DNA of 64,000 bases, taken from assembly GCF_008728635.1 (NCBI RefSeq), contig NZ_CP044285.1:4216001-4280000 (forward strand), read 5' to 3'. Shown piece by piece: positions 33,663 to 42,916 of the stretch. Both the position numbers and the translations under genes were made by a program. Source of the DNA: Hymenobacter baengnokdamensis (GTDB lineage: Bacteria > Bacteroidota > Bacteroidia > Cytophagales > Hymenobacteraceae). The first letter of the stretch is position 1. Each line of letters starts with the position of its first letter. A model generated the notes under the pieces. It made no database searches and was not told where the DNA came from. It saw nothing but the letters and a program-made list of their open reading frames with translations.

Positions 33663-34220
33663 ATGAAGAAAATATACTTACTGACAGGCCTCTTGTTTCC
33701 TACCTATGCTGTCTCTTACGCTCAACAAAGTAATGCAGCACAGCACCACAAGGCTAATTATTTCTTACTTGTCAGTAAGTTTAAAGACAAAAAAAGTAAG
33801 CCTTTTTATTATCATCACAATGTCTATTTGCGTCGACACGGCCAGCTTATTTTTCCTAGCGACAGTTTAGGATTCTTGAAGTTTGACAGGTTAGTATCAA
33901 CCGATACTGTTGATTTAGTTATTAAGTCTGGACAGCATATTTTTTCGCTTAATAAAATGGCCGTCTGGCGACTTCGGGATGGTGCTAATGTTGCCATCGG
34001 CACCATCCCAAAACTTTGGAAATTAAAGTCAATTGCCGAGCAAGACAATTACTTACCCGAAGATGCTGACTATACCGTATTCAGTACCCGGTATCGTATA
34101 GCTCCAGAAGGAAATACTATTGACTTGGCTAAAATTGACTCTCTCAAGCAGTTAGTCTATATTACTTGCTGTAGTTACAGCGGTTCGTGCCTTATGAGCT
34201 ATCGGGTAACAAATAAGTAA
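33663..34220 (+). CDS. hypothetical exported protein, AT-rich
   Basis: A 185-residue protein I do not recognise. A signal peptide is clear (KKIYLLTGLLFPTYAVSYAQ). The mature part is rich in Tyr, Lys and Asp, with strands such as SKPFYYHHNVYLRRHG and late Cys residues in YITCCSYSGSC. The gene is much AT-richer than its neighbours, so it is probably a recent acquisition. It runs convergent with aspS, whose stop lies 10 bases beyond. Function unknown. Confidence 0.6.
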   Translation: MKKIYLLTGLLFPTYAVSYAQQSNAAQHHKANYFLLVSKFKDKKSKPFYYHHNVYLRRHGQLIFPSDSLGFLKFDRLVSTDTVDLVIKSGQHIFSLNKMAVWRLRDGANVAIGTIPKLWKLKSIAEQDNYLPEDADYTVFSTRYRIAPEGNTIDLAKIDSLKQLVYITCCSYSGSCLMSYRVTNK

Positions 34221-34230
34221 TTTTTGCTGC

Positions 34231-35994
34231 TTACTTCGCTACCACAGCCGTCTTGATACTCAGCTCCGTCAGTTGCTTATCCGAAATCGGCGAGGGCGAG
34301 TCTATCATCACGTCGCGGCCCGAGTTGTTTTTGGGGAAAGCGATGAAGTCACGGATGCTGTCGGCGCCGCCGAAGAGCGAGCACAGGCGGTCGAAGCCGA
34401 AGGCGATGCCGCCGTGGGGCGGGGCACCGTACTCGAAGGCGTCGAGCAGAAAGCCGAACTGGGCCTGGGCTTCTTCGGGTGAGAACCCTAGCAGCTCAAA
34501 CATGCGAGCCTGCACGGTGCGGTCATGGATGCGGATGGAGCCGCCGCCTACTTCTACGCCGTTGATAACCAAGTCGTAGGCATTGGCGCGGGCCTGGCCG
34601 ATGGTGGCGGGGTTATCGAGTAGGTGCAGGTCTTCGGGCTTGGGCGAGGTGAAGGGGTGGTGCATGGCGAAGTAACGGCCTTCCTCTTCGAGGTACTCCA
34701 GCAGCGGAAAATTGACGACCCACAGCGGGGCAAACGTGTCCTTGTCGCGCAGACCGAGGCGCTGGCCCATTTCGAGACGCAGCTCACTCAGTGCCTTGCG
34801 AGTTTTGTCGGCCGGGCCGGCCAGCAGCAGCAGCAGGTCGCCTTCGTTGGCATTGAAGGCAGTTTTCCACTTCTGCAGCTCTTCCTGCGAGTAGAACTTA
34901 TCGACCGACGATTTTACCACGCCGCCGGCCTCTACGCGGGCGTACACGAGGCCGGTGGCCCCGAGCTGCGGGCGCTTCACGAAGGCGGTCAGCTCGTCGA
35001 GCTGCTTGCGGGTGTAGGCGGCGCAGGTGGCGGCGTTGATGCCCACTACCAGCTCGGCGCCATCGAAAACCGGGAAACCCTGGCCTTTTACCACGTCGTT
35101 GAGCTCCACGAATTTCATTTCGAAGCGCACGTCGGGCTTGTCGTTGCCGTACCAGCGCATGGCGTCGGCGTACTCCATGCGGGGCACGGTGGGAAAATCG
35201 AGGCTTTTGATTTCCTTGAACAGGTAGCGCACCAGGCCCTCGAAGGTGTTGAGAATGTCCTCCTGCTCCACAAAGGCCATCTCGCAGTCAATCTGCGTAA
35301 ACTCGGGCTGACGGTCGGCGCGCAGGTCTTCGTCGCGGAAGCACTTCACAATCTGGAAGTAGCGGTCGAACCCCGACACCATGAGCAGCTGCTTGAACGT
35401 CTGGGGCGACTGCGGCAGGGCGTAAAACTCGCCGGGGTTCATGCGCGAGGGCACCACGAAGTCGCGGGCGCCTTCAGGGGTGCTCTTGATGAGCACGGGG
35501 GTTTCAACTTCGATAAAGTCCTGGCCGTCGAGGTAGCGGCGCACGGCTTGGGCCATGCGGTGGCGCAGCATCAGGTTGTTGCGCACCGGCGTGCGGCGCA
35601 GGTCGAGGTAGCGGTACTTCATGCGCAGCTCGTCGCCGCCGTCGGTGTCGTCTTCGATGAGGAAGGGCGGCAGCTTGGCCGGATTCAACACCGCTAATTT
35701 TTCGACGCGCACCTCGATGTCGCCGGTCGGGATGTGGGCGTTCTTGGAGTAGCGCTCGGCCACTTTGCCGGTAACGCTAATCACAAACTCGCGGCCCAGG
35801 GTGCGGGCGGTTTCGCGTACGGCGTCGCTTTCCACGCCTTCTTCGAGGGCCAGCTGGGTGATGCCGTAGCGGTCGCGCAGGTCAATCCAGAGGATGCCGC
35901 CCTTGTCGCGGGTGCGCTGCACCCAGCCCACGAGGGTGACAGTTTGGCCGATGTGTTCCTGGCGAAGCTCGCCGTTGGTGTGCGTTCTTAACAT
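34231..35994 (-). CDS. aspS: aspartyl-tRNA synthetase
   Basis: AspRS charges tRNA-Asp. The 587-residue protein has the N-terminal OB fold ([20 protein letters not shown]), class II motif 2 ([20 protein letters not shown]) and motif 3 with [10 protein letters not shown], plus the bacterial GAD insert near 310-420. The frame is open to 36093, but the extra residues translate repeat sequence, so the ATG at 35992-35994 ([10 protein letters not shown]) is taken. Only four bases separate this start from a half copy of the palindromic element seen at fabF/rnc, in the same orientation relative to the gene. Confidence 0.96.
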   Translation of the reverse strand: MLRTHTNGELRQEHIGQTVTLVGWVQRTRDKGGILWIDLRDRYGITQLALEEGVESDAVRETARTLGREFVISVTGKVAERYSKNAHIPTGDIEVRVEKLAVLNPAKLPPFLIEDDTDGGDELRMKYRYLDLRRTPVRNNLMLRHRMAQAVRRYLDGQDFIEVETPVLIKSTPEGARDFVVPSRMNPGEFYALPQSPQTFKQLLMVSGFDRYFQIVKCFRDEDLRADRQPEFTQIDCEMAFVEQEDILNTFEGLVRYLFKEIKSLDFPTVPRMEYADAMRWYGNDKPDVRFEMKFVELNDVVKGQGFPVFDGAELVVGINAATCAAYTRKQLDELTAFVKRPQLGATGLVYARVEAGGVVKSSVDKFYSQEELQKWKTAFNANEGDLLLLLAGPADKTRKALSELRLEMGQRLGLRDKDTFAPLWVVNFPLLEYLEEEGRYFAMHHPFTSPKPEDLHLLDNPATIGQARANAYDLVINGVEVGGGSIRIHDRTVQARMFELLGFSPEEAQAQFGFLLDAFEYGAPPHGGIAFGFDRLCSLFGGADSIRDFIAFPKNNSGRDVMIDSPSPISDKQLTELSIKTAVVAK

Positions 35995-35998
35995 AAAC

Positions 35999-36052
35999 CG
36001 CAGATTTAACGGATTTAACGGATTTCGCAGATACGCCTGCTGCGCAGGCTGG
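35999..36052. repeat. half copy of the fabF/rnc palindrome arm, before aspS
   Basis: CGCAGATTTAACGGATTTAA and the following CGGATTTCGCAGATACGCC match the 54-bp arm at 3392-3445 with few changes; the terminal part (TGCTGCGCAGGC) differs but keeps a small hairpin. The arm end lies 4 bases from the aspS start codon, as the right arm at 3822 touches the rnc start codon. Confidence 0.85.
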
Positions 36053-36203
36053 CTATCCTTGGGTGGGCGGGCCGCTTTTGGGGTGGGCCGCATGGGGGCA
36101 AAGTTACTTCGGGTTAGCAGGCTGAAATTGCCTGATTTGGTATGAAGTATGTAAAAGAAGGCGGCGTGCCCCTGGGCTCCCCTCCTTTTTTCTTTCTCCC
36201 GAT

Positions 36204-36647
36204 ATGAAATTCCTTCCTTCGCTGGCCCTGGCGGCCGCTTTGCTCACGGCCGGCGCGGCCCAGGCCCAAACCAAGGTCAAGACCAAAACCAAGTACGACG
36301 ACGGTACTGCAATCAGGACCACAGGTCAGGCGCCGGCCCCGGTTACGCTCGACGGCCCCATCAAGCGCGTCGAAACGCTCTCCGGCATTGACGTTTTTCC
36401 CAAGCCCAATTCCAACAGCGTACTGCTCAGCTTTACGCAGCAGTTTACCAAGCCCGGTACGCTGGTGATGACGGACTATAAAGATAAAGTAGTTTATCAG
36501 CAGGCACTGGACCCGGCCGACAATACCGGCGCGCCGGTCGACCTGGGCCACATCCAGGCCGGCACCTATCTGGTGGAAGCCAAAACCGGCAACTACGTGT
36601 ACTGGAAGAAGGTACGCATCAAGTACCCGACGGTAGTGCGCCGCTAG
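36204..36647 (+). CDS. small secreted protein with T9SS-like C-terminal domain
   Basis: A 147-residue exported protein: signal peptide [16 protein letters not shown], a short Lys/Thr-rich linker, and from about residue 55 a beta domain ([18 protein letters not shown] then [20 protein letters not shown]) that resembles the type A sorting domain of type IX secretion, which usually reads YPNP at its start and ends in a strand with Lys. If so, the protein is nearly only the sorting domain plus a linker. It is divergent from aspS. Function unknown. Confidence 0.6.
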   Translation: MKFLPSLALAAALLTAGAAQAQTKVKTKTKYDDGTAIRTTGQAPAPVTLDGPIKRVETLSGIDVFPKPNSNSVLLSFTQQFTKPGTLVMTDYKDKVVYQQALDPADNTGAPVDLGHIQAGTYLVEAKTGNYVYWKKVRIKYPTVVRR

Positions 36648-36667
36648 GCGGCCGTATTTTTTACCAT

Positions 36668-36712
36668 AGAACGTCATGCAGCGCTTGCCGAAGCAGCTCC
36701 GCATGACGTTCT
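36668..36712. repeat. 12-bp inverted repeat
   Basis: AGAACGTCATGC (36668-36679) and GCATGACGTTCT (36701-36712) are perfect complements with a 21-base loop. The motif GTCATGC also appears in the palindromes within the nuo operon. It may end transcription of the small secreted protein. Confidence 0.6.
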
Positions 36713-36743
36713 GGCTTTTCAAAAACCCCAACTGCGTATTCCC

Positions 36744-36751
36744 TACTTTTG
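36744..36751 (+). promoter_or_regulatory. TACTTTTG -7 box
   Basis: A perfect TAnnTTTG match only 8 bases before the ATG at 36760, so the transcript would have almost no leader. T-rich TTTTC at 36716-36720 is a weak candidate for -33. Confidence 0.5.
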
Positions 36752-36759
36752 CCCTACCT

Positions 36760-37308
36760 ATGAAAATCCTTCCGCTGCTCGTCGCGCTCCTGGCGCTCAC
36801 CAGCTTTGCCCCCAAACCCAGGCTGACGACGGTGAAGCTGGCGCCTGGCTTGTCGGTGGCGGTGCCGGTAGGCTTTGCGCCCCTGCCCGACCAGGGCATT
36901 GCTCTCAAGTATCCATCGCCGCGCAAGCCGCTGGCCGTGTACAGCAACCCCAGCGGGCGCGTTGACTACAGCGTGTCGGTACGGCCTACCACGTTTGGCC
37001 CCGATTATAACGTATTGCTGGCCATGTACAAAGCCAGCGTGCAGCGCCTGTATACCAAGGTCGATTTTCTAACCCAGGAAGTGCGCAAGGTCAATGGCCG
37101 CGACGTAGTGGCGCTGGAGTTTGTGTCCATGCTCAGCGACAGCCGCCGCTCGGCCGCCGCGCTGGCACCCATTAAGAAGTACGAATATATCGAATATGCT
37201 GTGCAGGGCCAGCAGCTGTACATTTTCTCCTTCTCGGCCCCGGCCGAGGAGCAGGCCCAGTGGCGCCCGGTGGCCCAGGCCGTGATGGCTGACATCAGCC
37301 TGAAATAG
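36760..37308 (+). CDS. hypothetical exported protein
   Basis: A 182-residue protein with a clear signal peptide (ILPLLVALLALTSFAP). The mature domain has alternating strands and one helix (NVLLAMYKASVQRLYTKV), then VNGRDVVALEFVSML and a strand QQLYIFSFSAPAEEQ, and ends with a helix. This mixed fold recalls the DcrB/PsbP-like group of lipoprotein-type domains, but I cannot confirm it. The frame is open from 36676, but ATG 36760 fits the signal peptide and promoter. tadA starts 3 bases after its stop, so both are likely co-transcribed. Confidence 0.6.
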   Translation: MKILPLLVALLALTSFAPKPRLTTVKLAPGLSVAVPVGFAPLPDQGIALKYPSPRKPLAVYSNPSGRVDYSVSVRPTTFGPDYNVLLAMYKASVQRLYTKVDFLTQEVRKVNGRDVVALEFVSMLSDSRRSAAALAPIKKYEYIEYAVQGQQLYIFSFSAPAEEQAQWRPVAQAVMADISLK

Positions 37309-37311
37309 GTA

Positions 37312-37761
37312 ATGTCTCCGGCCCTGCTGACCGACGACTATTTCATGCGCCAGGCGCTGGCCGAGGCGCACCTGGCACTGGCCGAGGGGGAAATCCCGAT
37401 TGGGGCAGTGGTCGTGCTCAACCAAACGATAATCGGTCGGGGCCATAACCAGACCGAACGCCTGCACGACGTAACGGCCCACGCCGAAATGCTGGCCCTG
37501 ACGGCCGCCGCCAATTACCTGGGCAATAAGTATCTGACAAACTGTATACTCTACGTTACCGTGGAGCCCTGCGTAATGTGCGCCGGGGCCAGCGCCTGGG
37601 CGCAGCTCGGCACGGTCGTATTTGGGACCGAGGAGCCCAAAACCGGCTACCGTCGGCATACGCTGGGCCTGCTGCACCCGCGCACCCAGGTGCGGGCGGG
37701 CGTGTGCGCCGCCGAATGCGCGGCCCTTATGCAGGCATTTTTCGGGGGCAAGCGCAGCTAG
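37312..37761 (+). CDS. tadA: tRNA(adenine34) deaminase
   Basis: TadA converts adenosine 34 of tRNA-Arg to inosine. The 149-residue protein has the cytidine-deaminase-type zinc motifs HAEM (His57, proton-transferring Glu59) and PCVMCAGA (Cys87, Cys90), and the segment GEIPIGAVVV that separates TadA from other deaminases. Length is standard. A guanine deaminase is less likely because of the ALAEGEIPIGAV start. It follows an exported protein gene by 3 bases and precedes the superoxide dismutase. Confidence 0.92.
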   Translation: MSPALLTDDYFMRQALAEAHLALAEGEIPIGAVVVLNQTIIGRGHNQTERLHDVTAHAEMLALTAAANYLGNKYLTNCILYVTVEPCVMCAGASAWAQLGTVVFGTEEPKTGYRRHTLGLLHPRTQVRAGVCAAECAALMQAFFGGKRS

Positions 37762-37763
37762 CT

Positions 37764-37771
37764 TACTTTTG
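37764..37771 (+). promoter_or_regulatory. TACTTTTG -7 box before superoxide dismutase
   Basis: A perfect TAnnTTTG match just after the tadA stop and 89 bases before the dismutase ATG. A TTTTTCG at about 37738-37744 may serve as a weak -33 box. Confidence 0.45.
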
Positions 37772-37860
37772 GGCTCCCCAACCAGTTGCCGCAACCCCAG
37801 CGGCCCCTTGGGGGTTATACCGTCACGCTTCCCATCTTTTCACTTTAAAACATTCGCATC

Positions 37861-38469
37861 ATGGCTTTTGAACTGCCCAAGCTGCCGTATTCCTACGACG
37901 CCCTCGAACCTACGTTTGACGCCCAAACGATGGAAATTCACCATACCAAGCACCACCAGGCGTACGTAACCAACCTCAATGCCGCTATTGCCGGCACGGC
38001 AATGGAAAACCAGAGCCTGGAGGAAATCCTGCATAACATCGCTACTGCGGCTCCGGCCGTGCGCAACAACGGCGGCGGGCACTGGAACCACTCGCTGTGG
38101 TGGACTATCCTCTCGCCCAACGGGGGCGGGCAACCCACCGGCGCGGTAGCCGACGCTATCACGAAGGCTTTTGGCAGCTACGACAACTTCAAGACCGAAT
38201 TTACCAAAGCTGCCACTACGCGCTTTGGCTCGGGCTGGGCCTGGCTCTGTAAGCAGGCCGATGGCTCGCTGCAAATCTGCTCAACTCCTAACCAGGACAA
38301 CCCCCTGATGCCCGATGCCGGCTGCAAAGGCTTCCCCATCCTGGGCCTCGACGTGTGGGAGCACGCCTACTACCTGAAATACCAGAACCGCCGGCCCGAC
38401 TACATCGCGGCCTTCTTCAACCTCATCAACTGGGAAGAAGTAAACAAGCGCTACGCCGCAGCTAAGTAG
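37861..38469 (+). CDS. sodA: Fe/Mn superoxide dismutase
   Basis: The enzyme turns superoxide into oxygen and hydrogen peroxide. The 202-residue cytosolic protein has the four metal ligands His27, His77 (HWNHSLWW), Asp164 and His168 (LDVWEHAYY). The run [10 protein letters not shown] fits manganese or cambialistic forms better than classical FeSOD, but metal choice is not certain from sequence. No signal peptide. It has its own -7 box and terminator, so it is a single-gene unit. Confidence 0.95.
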   Translation: MAFELPKLPYSYDALEPTFDAQTMEIHHTKHHQAYVTNLNAAIAGTAMENQSLEEILHNIATAAPAVRNNGGGHWNHSLWWTILSPNGGGQPTGAVADAITKAFGSYDNFKTEFTKAATTRFGSGWAWLCKQADGSLQICSTPNQDNPLMPDAGCKGFPILGLDVWEHAYYLKYQNRRPDYIAAFFNLINWEEVNKRYAAAK

Positions 38470-38489
38470 GGCGCCCGTCGCCCGGCTTA

Positions 38490-38528
38490 CAAAAAAGCTC
38501 TTCTGCTTCGTGCAGAAGAGCTTTTTTG
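38490..38528 (+). terminator. terminator of superoxide dismutase
   Basis: AAAAAAGCTCTTCTGC, a short loop TTCGT, and GCAGAAGAGCTTTTTT form a strong bidirectional-type hairpin 21 bases after the stop. Confidence 0.9.
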
Positions 38529-38657
38529 GCTTTTAGCCCCGTCCGGCCGCCGGTCCGCCCGTGTTGCCCCGGCGCTACGCCAATTTCACGGTACAAACAG
38601 AAATCAGTGTAACTTTCGGCACAAAAGCCTTCCCTTAAACTTTAAAGCTGCGTCGGC

Positions 38658-39944
38658 ATGAGCATCAAGCTGCGACTTACTATTCTGAGCTTCCTCCAGT
38701 TCTTTATCTGGGGCGCGTGGCTGATTACGATTGGCGCGTACTGGTTTCAGACCAAGCACTGGTCGGGCGCGCAGTTTGGGGCCATTTTCTCCACCATGGG
38801 CATCGCGTCCATTTTTATGCCCTCGCTCATGGGCATCGTGGCCGATAAGTGGGTAAATGCCGAGAAGCTTTACGGTGTGCTGCACCTGCTGGGCGGCGCG
38901 GTGCTCTGCACCATTCCCCTGGTTACGGACCCCGGCGTATTTTTCTGGGTGATACTGTTAAATATGATTTTTTACATGCCCACCCTGGCGCTGTCGATAG
39001 CCGTGTCGTACTCGGCCCTCAAAAGCCAGGGTATGGACGTGGTGAAGGACTACCCGCCCATCCGGGTGTGGGGCACCATCGGCTTCATCGTGGCCATGTG
39101 GACGGTGAGTTTGCTGCACATCGAGAAGTCGGCCAGCCAGTTTTACGTGGCGGCCGGCGCGGCCTTCGTGCTGGGCGTGTACTCGTTCACGCTGCCCAAG
39201 TGCCCGCCGCAGTCGGCCAACACCTCCAGCCAAAGCCTGGTGGAAATCCTGGGCCTGAAGTCGTTTGCCATCCTACGCGACCGCAAGATGCTCACTTTCT
39301 TCCTGTTTGCGCTGCTGCTCGGCGGCGCGCTTCAGCTCACCAATGCCTACGGCGACACCTTCCTGCACGATTTCGACCAGAATCCGGCCTACCAGGGCAC
39401 GCTCACGGTGCGCTACCCGGCCATCATCATGTCGATTTCGCAGATTTCGGAAACACTGTTTATCCTGGCCATTCCGTTCTTTCTGCGGCGCTTCGGCATC
39501 AAGCAGGTAATGCTGTTCAGCATGCTGGCCTGGGTGCTGCGCTTCGGGCTGTTTGCCTTTGGCAATCCCGGCGGCGGCCTCTGGATGATTATCCTCTCGT
39601 GCATCGTCTACGGCATGGCATTTGACTTTTTCAATATATCGGGCTCTCTATTTGTCGAAACCCAGACCCAGCCCAGCATCCGGGCCAGCGCCCAGGGCCT
39701 GTTTATGATGATGACCAACGGCTTCGGGGCGGTACTGGGCAGCTCGGTGAGCGGCCTAGTTATCCAGCACTACTTCACCGATGCCGGCGGCAACAAGGAC
39801 TGGCACGGCATCTGGCTCACGTTTGCCGCCTACGCCCTGGTGATTGCCGTGCTGTTTGTACTCATTTTTAAGCATAAGCACGAGCCGCAGCAACAGGCCA
39901 CCAACGAAAATATGCTGACTGAGCCAGCTATATCGGCGGCTTAA
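38658..39944 (+). CDS. NupG-like nucleoside:H+ symporter (MFS)
   Basis: A 428-residue inner-membrane transporter with about 12 membrane segments. The start LRLTILSFLQFFIWGAWLIT and the loop PSLMGIVADKWVNAEKLYG belong to the nucleoside:H+ symporter branch of the MFS, to which E. coli NupG and XapB belong, and YPPIRVWGTIGFI is a further family mark. It would import nucleosides; the exact substrate cannot be told. It stands between the dismutase terminator and an AAA gene. Confidence 0.85.
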   Translation: MSIKLRLTILSFLQFFIWGAWLITIGAYWFQTKHWSGAQFGAIFSTMGIASIFMPSLMGIVADKWVNAEKLYGVLHLLGGAVLCTIPLVTDPGVFFWVILLNMIFYMPTLALSIAVSYSALKSQGMDVVKDYPPIRVWGTIGFIVAMWTVSLLHIEKSASQFYVAAGAAFVLGVYSFTLPKCPPQSANTSSQSLVEILGLKSFAILRDRKMLTFFLFALLLGGALQLTNAYGDTFLHDFDQNPAYQGTLTVRYPAIIMSISQISETLFILAIPFFLRRFGIKQVMLFSMLAWVLRFGLFAFGNPGGGLWMIILSCIVYGMAFDFFNISGSLFVETQTQPSIRASAQGLFMMMTNGFGAVLGSSVSGLVIQHYFTDAGGNKDWHGIWLTFAAYALVIAVLFVLIFKHKHEPQQQATNENMLTEPAISAA

Positions 39945-39984
39945 CCTTTCTGGTATACTTTACTACACTTATATTACTACTAAT

Positions 39985-41100
39985 TTGGAAGACAATACAA
40001 ATAAAACAGATTTTCCCTTGAAACACGGGCTGGCAGAGTACGGGCAATTTGTGCCTATGAAATGGTTTTTGGATTGGTTTTTGGAGAAGTTTGGCGAGCT
40101 GGCACACCGGGAGGTGTATCAGCTTGAAAACACGGAGGCCCGCCCCGAATTGCTGGAGGCACTGGCGAGCCTCCGACCACTAGCTGAAAGCACCGTTCTA
40201 CGGCACGAGTTTTTTGCGGAGGTCGGGCGGCCCGCGCAGCTCCATCTGCTGGCTCTTACGCCGGGCCCGGGCGTGCTGGTGTGCTTCGAGGATGATGGCC
40301 CCTTTGATGAGCAAGGCGTGCAGCTGCTCTTCGCTCCTGGCGCCAATGAGGCGTTAGTGGCGCAGGTACGCGCGCTGCTGGTGGCACGGCTCAAGAGCAG
40401 CACAGCCGAGCAGACGCGCATAAGGGTGCTCCGCCTGCGGGGCAATGACCTTCATTTTTCACCGCTCAAACTCACTATTCCAGCCCTCGACCTCGCCACC
40501 AACTACAACGACGACCTGCTGCCGGTGCACGAGGCCATCGTGAAGCGCCTGCAAAAGCCCGACGACAAGGGCCTCGTGATACTACACGGGCCACCCGGCA
40601 CCGGCAAAACCAGCTACATTCGCCACCTGTGCGGCCTTACCAACAAGCCCAAGCTGTTCATTCCGCCCAACCTGGCGCTGCGCATTGCTGACCCCGAATT
40701 TATCAACCTGCTGCACGACCACACCAACTCCATCCTGCTCATCGAGGATGCTGAGGAGCTCCTGACCAAGCGCGAAGCTACCGGCAGCAACGCCGTGAGC
40801 AACCTGCTCAACCTGAGCGACGGGCTATTGAGCGACGGCTTCCATATTCAGATTATCTGCACCTTCAACGCCGACCTGGCTCGCATCGACAAAGCGCTGC
40901 TGCGCAAGGGCCGGCTCATTGCCTCCTATGCCTTTGAGGCCTTGGCGCAGCCCAAGGCGCAAGCCCTGGCAACCACGCTCGGCCAAACGGCCCCGGTTAC
41001 GCAAGCAATGACGCTGGCCGACCTCTACAACCGGGAAGACGCTACCTTCGTGAGCGAACCGAAAGGGTCGGGCCGCATCGGCTTTGGGCGGCCGGCCTAA
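39985..41100 (+). CDS. AAA ATPase, uncharacterised
   Basis: A 371-residue soluble protein. The C-terminal half is an AAA module: Walker A GPPGTGKTS near residue 199, Walker B SILLIEDAEELL near 248, a sensor-1-like IICTFNADLARID near 290, and an arginine-finger-like LRKGRLIASYAFE near 305. The first 190 residues show no family I know; their end, LTIPALDLATNYNDDLLP, leads directly into the ATPase. The overall form recalls BCS1/FtsH-like AAA proteins without protease. The only start that keeps the N-terminus is TTG at 39985. It is a single-gene unit with its own terminator. Function unknown. Confidence 0.72.
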   Translation: MEDNTNKTDFPLKHGLAEYGQFVPMKWFLDWFLEKFGELAHREVYQLENTEARPELLEALASLRPLAESTVLRHEFFAEVGRPAQLHLLALTPGPGVLVCFEDDGPFDEQGVQLLFAPGANEALVAQVRALLVARLKSSTAEQTRIRVLRLRGNDLHFSPLKLTIPALDLATNYNDDLLPVHEAIVKRLQKPDDKGLVILHGPPGTGKTSYIRHLCGLTNKPKLFIPPNLALRIADPEFINLLHDHTNSILLIEDAEELLTKREATGSNAVSNLLNLSDGLLSDGFHIQIICTFNADLARIDKALLRKGRLIASYAFEALAQPKAQALATTLGQTAPVTQAMTLADLYNREDATFVSEPKGSGRIGFGRPA

Positions 41101-41149
41101 GCTCGTCGATATAAGATTGGCACAAAAAAGGTCCACTTTGAGTACAAAG

Positions 41150-41185
41150 AAAAAGCCGCTCTGCGCACTGCAGAGCGGCTTTTTC
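41150..41185 (+). terminator. terminator between AAA gene and ndk
   Basis: AAAAAGCCGCTCTGC and GCAGAGCGGCTTTTTC form a near-perfect stem with a 5-base loop. It stands between two convergent genes and can serve both. Confidence 0.88.
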
Positions 41186-41228
41186 GGCTTTTTTCCCATC
41201 TGTTATACCAGTGATGGGAGCAGGTAGC

Positions 41229-41636
41229 TTATTTGCCGAAAAAGAACTGGCCTTCAATTTGGGCATTCTCATCCGAGTCGGAGCCGTGCACGGCATTGGC
41301 CTCGATGCTCTTGGCGTACTTCTTCCGGATGGTGCCTTCGGCGGCCTGGGCCGGGTTAGTAGCTCCGATGAGGGTGCGGAAGTCGGCTACGGCGTTTTCT
41401 TTTTCGAGGATAGCCGCCACGATGGGGCCGCTCGACATGTATTTCACGAGGTCGTTGTAGAAAGGACGCTCCGAGTGCACGGCGTAGAACTGGCCGGCGC
41501 GCTCGGCAGTGAGGGTTACTTTCTGAAGCTCCACGATGCGGAAGCCGCCCTGCTCTATCATGCTCAGGATGCCGCCAATGTGGTTTTCGGCCACGGCGTC
41601 GGGCTTTATCATCGTGAAGGTGCGGTTGGTTGCCAT
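41229..41636 (-). CDS. ndk: nucleoside diphosphate kinase
   Basis: Ndk equalises nucleoside triphosphate pools by phosphate transfer through a phosphohistidine. The 135-residue protein has Lys11 (TMIKPDAV) and the active His117 in the motif [12 protein letters not shown]. The frame is open to 41741, but those residues do not resemble Ndk; the ATG at 41634-41636 gives the standard start [14 protein letters not shown]. It is convergent with the AAA gene and divergent from nrnA. Confidence 0.96.
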   Translation of the reverse strand: MATNRTFTMIKPDAVAENHIGGILSMIEQGGFRIVELQKVTLTAERAGQFYAVHSERPFYNDLVKYMSSGPIVAAILEKENAVADFRTLIGATNPAQAAEGTIRKKYAKSIEANAVHGSDSDENAQIEGQFFFGK

Positions 41637-41722
41637 TCTTTGGGAAATAAAAAAGAGTTGATTGGTGCCGTAAAGGTAGGGCCACCAAGCGGCAAGCACC
41701 CGAACCTTCCGGAGCAGGTTGG

Positions 41723-41752
41723 TTGTTGAAACCCAATTCATGCCGACCTTTG
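41723..41752 (+). promoter_or_regulatory. promoter of nrnA
   Basis: TTG at 41723-41725 and GACCTTTG at 41745-41752 (one change from TAnnTTTG) are separated by 19 bases, which is the correct spacing for the Bacteroidota housekeeping sigma factor. The leader to the ATG at 41820 would be about 60 bases. Confidence 0.5.
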
Positions 41753-41819
41753 CCGGCCTGTTTGCTCAGCCTGAGCTATCCGCTACTTTTTTCGCATCCG
41801 TAGGCTATTTACGTCGTCG

Positions 41820-42875
41820 ATGTTTCCTTCCGTATCCGAGTTGCAAGCTCTGCTGGCCCAGCCCCGGCAGATATTTATTACTACCCACCACAAGCCCGAC
41901 GCTGACGCACTGGGCTCGTCGCTGGCCTGGGCCACTTATTTAAAGAAAAAAGGTCATTCGGTGACCGTTGTCACGCCTTCCGACTACCCAGGCTTCCTCA
42001 ACTGGATGCAGGGCAACGACGAAGTCGTGATATACGAGCCCCGCCAGAACGACCGGCAGGTACGCGACCTGGTAAACCGCGCCGAAGTTATTTTTTGCCT
42101 TGACTTCAACTGCCTGGGCCGCATCAACGAGCTGGGCGAGTACGTGCGCCGGGCGCCGGGCACCAAAGTGCTCATCGACCACCACCAGCGCCCCGAGGCT
42201 TTTGCCGACCTCAGCTTTTCGGACGCCACGGCCGCGGCCACGGCCGAGCTGGTGTTTGAGATAATCCGGGCGCTGGGCGACCAGGCGCTCATCGACCAGG
42301 GCATGGGCGAAGCGCTGTACGCGGGCATAATGACCGATACGGGCTCGTTTCGGCACCCCAGCACCTCGCGCAATGTGCACCTCATCATCGCCGAGCTGCT
42401 GAACACGGGCATCGACCTGGCTTCGGTACACCGCCGCATCTACGACTCGCACTCCGAAATCCGGCTGCGCTTTCTGGGCTACATCCTGAAAGACAAGCTC
42501 GTAGTGCGCCGCGAATTCAACACGGCTTATATAGCAGTTACCAAAGATGAGCTGCGCGAGTACGACAGCAAAACCGGCGACACCGAGGGCCTGGTAAACT
42601 ATGCCCTCAGCATTGAGGGCATCGTGTTCGCGGCGGTATTTATCGACCGGGGCTCGGCGGTAAAAATTTCCTTCCGCTCGGTAGGCGATTTCTCGGTGAG
42701 CGACTTTTCGCGCAATCATTTTGAGGGGGGTGGGCACCACAACGCTTCGGGTGGCGTGAGCACCGACTCGCTCGATGCTACCGTGGAGCGATTTCTGGGG
42801 CTGTTGCCGCAGTATCAGGCGCAGCTGGTGAGCACCCCGGCCGCGCCGGTAGCAGTTGCGCCGCCCGTAGCCTAA
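41820..42875 (+). CDS. nrnA: DHH phosphoesterase, NrnA-type nanoRNase/pAp phosphatase
   Basis: NrnA degrades oligoribonucleotides of 2-5 bases and dephosphorylates pAp. The 351-residue protein has the DHH superfamily motifs: THHKPDADALGSSLA near residue 22, LDFN near 96, the name-giving LIDHHQRP near 118, TDTGSFRH near 173, and the DHHA1 end motif FEGGGHHNASGG near 302. All metal ligands look intact. The C-terminus is Ala/Pro-rich. It precedes an FKBP lipoprotein gene whose -7 box overlaps the stop codon. Confidence 0.92.
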   Translation: MFPSVSELQALLAQPRQIFITTHHKPDADALGSSLAWATYLKKKGHSVTVVTPSDYPGFLNWMQGNDEVVIYEPRQNDRQVRDLVNRAEVIFCLDFNCLGRINELGEYVRRAPGTKVLIDHHQRPEAFADLSFSDATAAATAELVFEIIRALGDQALIDQGMGEALYAGIMTDTGSFRHPSTSRNVHLIIAELLNTGIDLASVHRRIYDSHSEIRLRFLGYILKDKLVVRREFNTAYIAVTKDELREYDSKTGDTEGLVNYALSIEGIVFAAVFIDRGSAVKISFRSVGDFSVSDFSRNHFEGGGHHNASGGVSTDSLDATVERFLGLLPQYQAQLVSTPAAPVAVAPPVA

Positions 42876-42880
42876 CTTTG
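42873..42880 (+). promoter_or_regulatory. TAACTTTG -7 box overlapping the nrnA stop
   Basis: A perfect TAnnTTTG match whose first three bases are the nrnA stop codon TAA. It lies 36 bases before the ATG of the FKBP gene. No good -33 box is visible. Confidence 0.45.
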
Positions 42881-42916
42881 GGGCGCATTCGTCTCTACTC
42901 CAATTTTTCTGTTTTC

